A stretch of DNA of 6,816 bases from an uncultured Ruminococcus sp. (GTDB taxonomy: Bacteria > Bacillota > Clostridia > Oscillospirales > Ruminococcaceae). Position 1 is the stretch's first letter. Each line of letters opens with the position of its first letter. The DNA lies in NCBI GenBank assembly GCA_902783235.1, contig CACZQG010000157.1, positions 1-6,816 of the forward strand. Reading direction: 5' to 3'. Below are positions 6,704-6,816 of the stretch, one piece after another. The translations under genes and the position numbers were made by a program. Below the pieces are notes generated by a model. The model worked only from the letters and a program-made list of their open reading frames with translations, made no database searches and was not told the DNA's origin.

Positions 6704-6732
6704 TTGACAACTTGCTTTCATTGTGATATAAT
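6704..6732 (+). promoter_or_regulatory. Perfect sigma-A promoter driving a gene beyond the right edge
   Basis: TTGACA (6704-6709) and TATAAT (6727-6732) have 17-bp spacing, and TGA precedes the -10 (extended -10). Transcription should start near 6739, inside the palindrome at 6739-6756. The downstream gene is mostly or wholly outside the window. Confidence 0.85.
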
Positions 6733-6738
6733 ATACAG

Positions 6739-6756
6739 TGTTAGCAGATGCTAACA
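6739..6756. promoter_or_regulatory. 18-bp operator-like palindrome at the transcription start
   Basis: TGTTAGCA and TGCTAACA are perfect 8-bp arms around a GA centre, starting 7 bp after the -10 hexamer. This is a classic position for a dimeric repressor to block initiation. The shape would fit a dimeric helix-turn-helix repressor such as a DtxR/MntR- or MarR-type regulator, but the family cannot be assigned from one site. Confidence 0.6.
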
Positions 6757-6758
6757 AA

Positions 6759-6816
6759 ATGAATAAACCATATAGGCTCCTTTCCGAAAGGTTTCAGCAT
6801 ACTTTCGGAAAGTGTG
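6759..6816 (+). CDS. Possible start of a gene cut by the right edge
   Basis: From ATG at 6759 the frame is open for 19 codons to the window end (MNKPYRLLSERFQHTFGKC). The Y-x-L-S-x(5)-FGK pattern loosely recalls the N-terminus of YtqA-like radical SAM proteins (TIGR01212), but the piece is too short to decide. Against it: no Shine-Dalgarno sequence, only about 20 nt from the predicted transcription start, overlap with a strong inverted repeat (6780-6812), and an ATG just 2 nt after the palindrome. The region may instead be untranslated leader. Confidence 0.2.
   Translation, partial: MNKPYRLLSERFQHTFGKC
6780..6812 (+). repeat. Leader inverted repeat, 11-bp perfect arms
   Basis: CTTTCCGAAAG (6780-6790) and CTTTCGGAAAG (6802-6812) are exact reverse complements with an 11-nt spacer. 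Each arm is itself nearly palindromic, so the RNA could form one large or two small hairpins. It lies about 40 nt into the predicted transcript from the promoter at 6704-6732. It could be a leader structure, a second operator, or simply part of a coding sequence. Confidence 0.55.

Noticed and set aside
6739..6756. CIRCE heat-shock operator
   Set aside because: CIRCE is TTAGCACTC-N9-GAGTGCTAA; here the arms are shorter and the centre is only 2 bp.

Overview
The window looks like chromosomal DNA of a low-GC, Gram-positive gut or rumen bacterium of the Ruminococcus group (Oscillospiraceae). The evidence is a secreted zinc peptidase carrying a type I dockerin (the cellulosome plug-in module), strong AGGAGG-type ribosome binding sites, near-consensus sigma-A promoters (TTGACA-17-TATAAT) and an AT-rich background. 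The assignment is inferred from these traits; no rRNA or species marker is present.

Layout. Positions 1-1283 (minus strand) hold the first 427 codons of a secreted, dockerin-bearing zincin metallopeptidase that runs off the left edge. It has a perfect-consensus promoter at 1331-1359. The divergent intergenic space (1284-2029) contains a second strong promoter (1466-1494, plus strand) and two copies of one repeat family. One is a degenerate copy (about 1440-1698). The other is a well-preserved 248-bp MITE-like element (1747-1994) with TTAA ends, 21-bp terminal inverted repeats and a string of hairpins. Positions 2030-6352 (plus strand) encode one very large, Lys/Asn-rich, apparently cytoplasmic protein of 1440 residues that I do not recognise. 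Its N-terminal quarter consists of three diverged tandem repeats of about 121 residues. A strong intrinsic terminator follows at 6391-6440. Positions 6441-6703 contain no intact gene, only two hairpins and a minus-strand frame broken by stop codons. The right edge (6704-6816) is the control region of a further gene: a perfect promoter, an 18-bp palindrome at the predicted start of transcription, a leader inverted repeat and possibly the first 19 codons of the gene.

How the parts relate. The peptidase and the giant protein are divergently transcribed and share no evident function; the peptidase is exported, while the giant protein shows no export signal. The giant gene appears to be a single-gene transcription unit. 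The only clear promoter upstream of it lies about 535 bp from its start codon, with the MITE-like element in between, so its mRNA probably carries a long leader that includes the element. The two points most worth following are the repeat architecture of the giant orphan protein and the structured, TTAA-ended repeat family around it.
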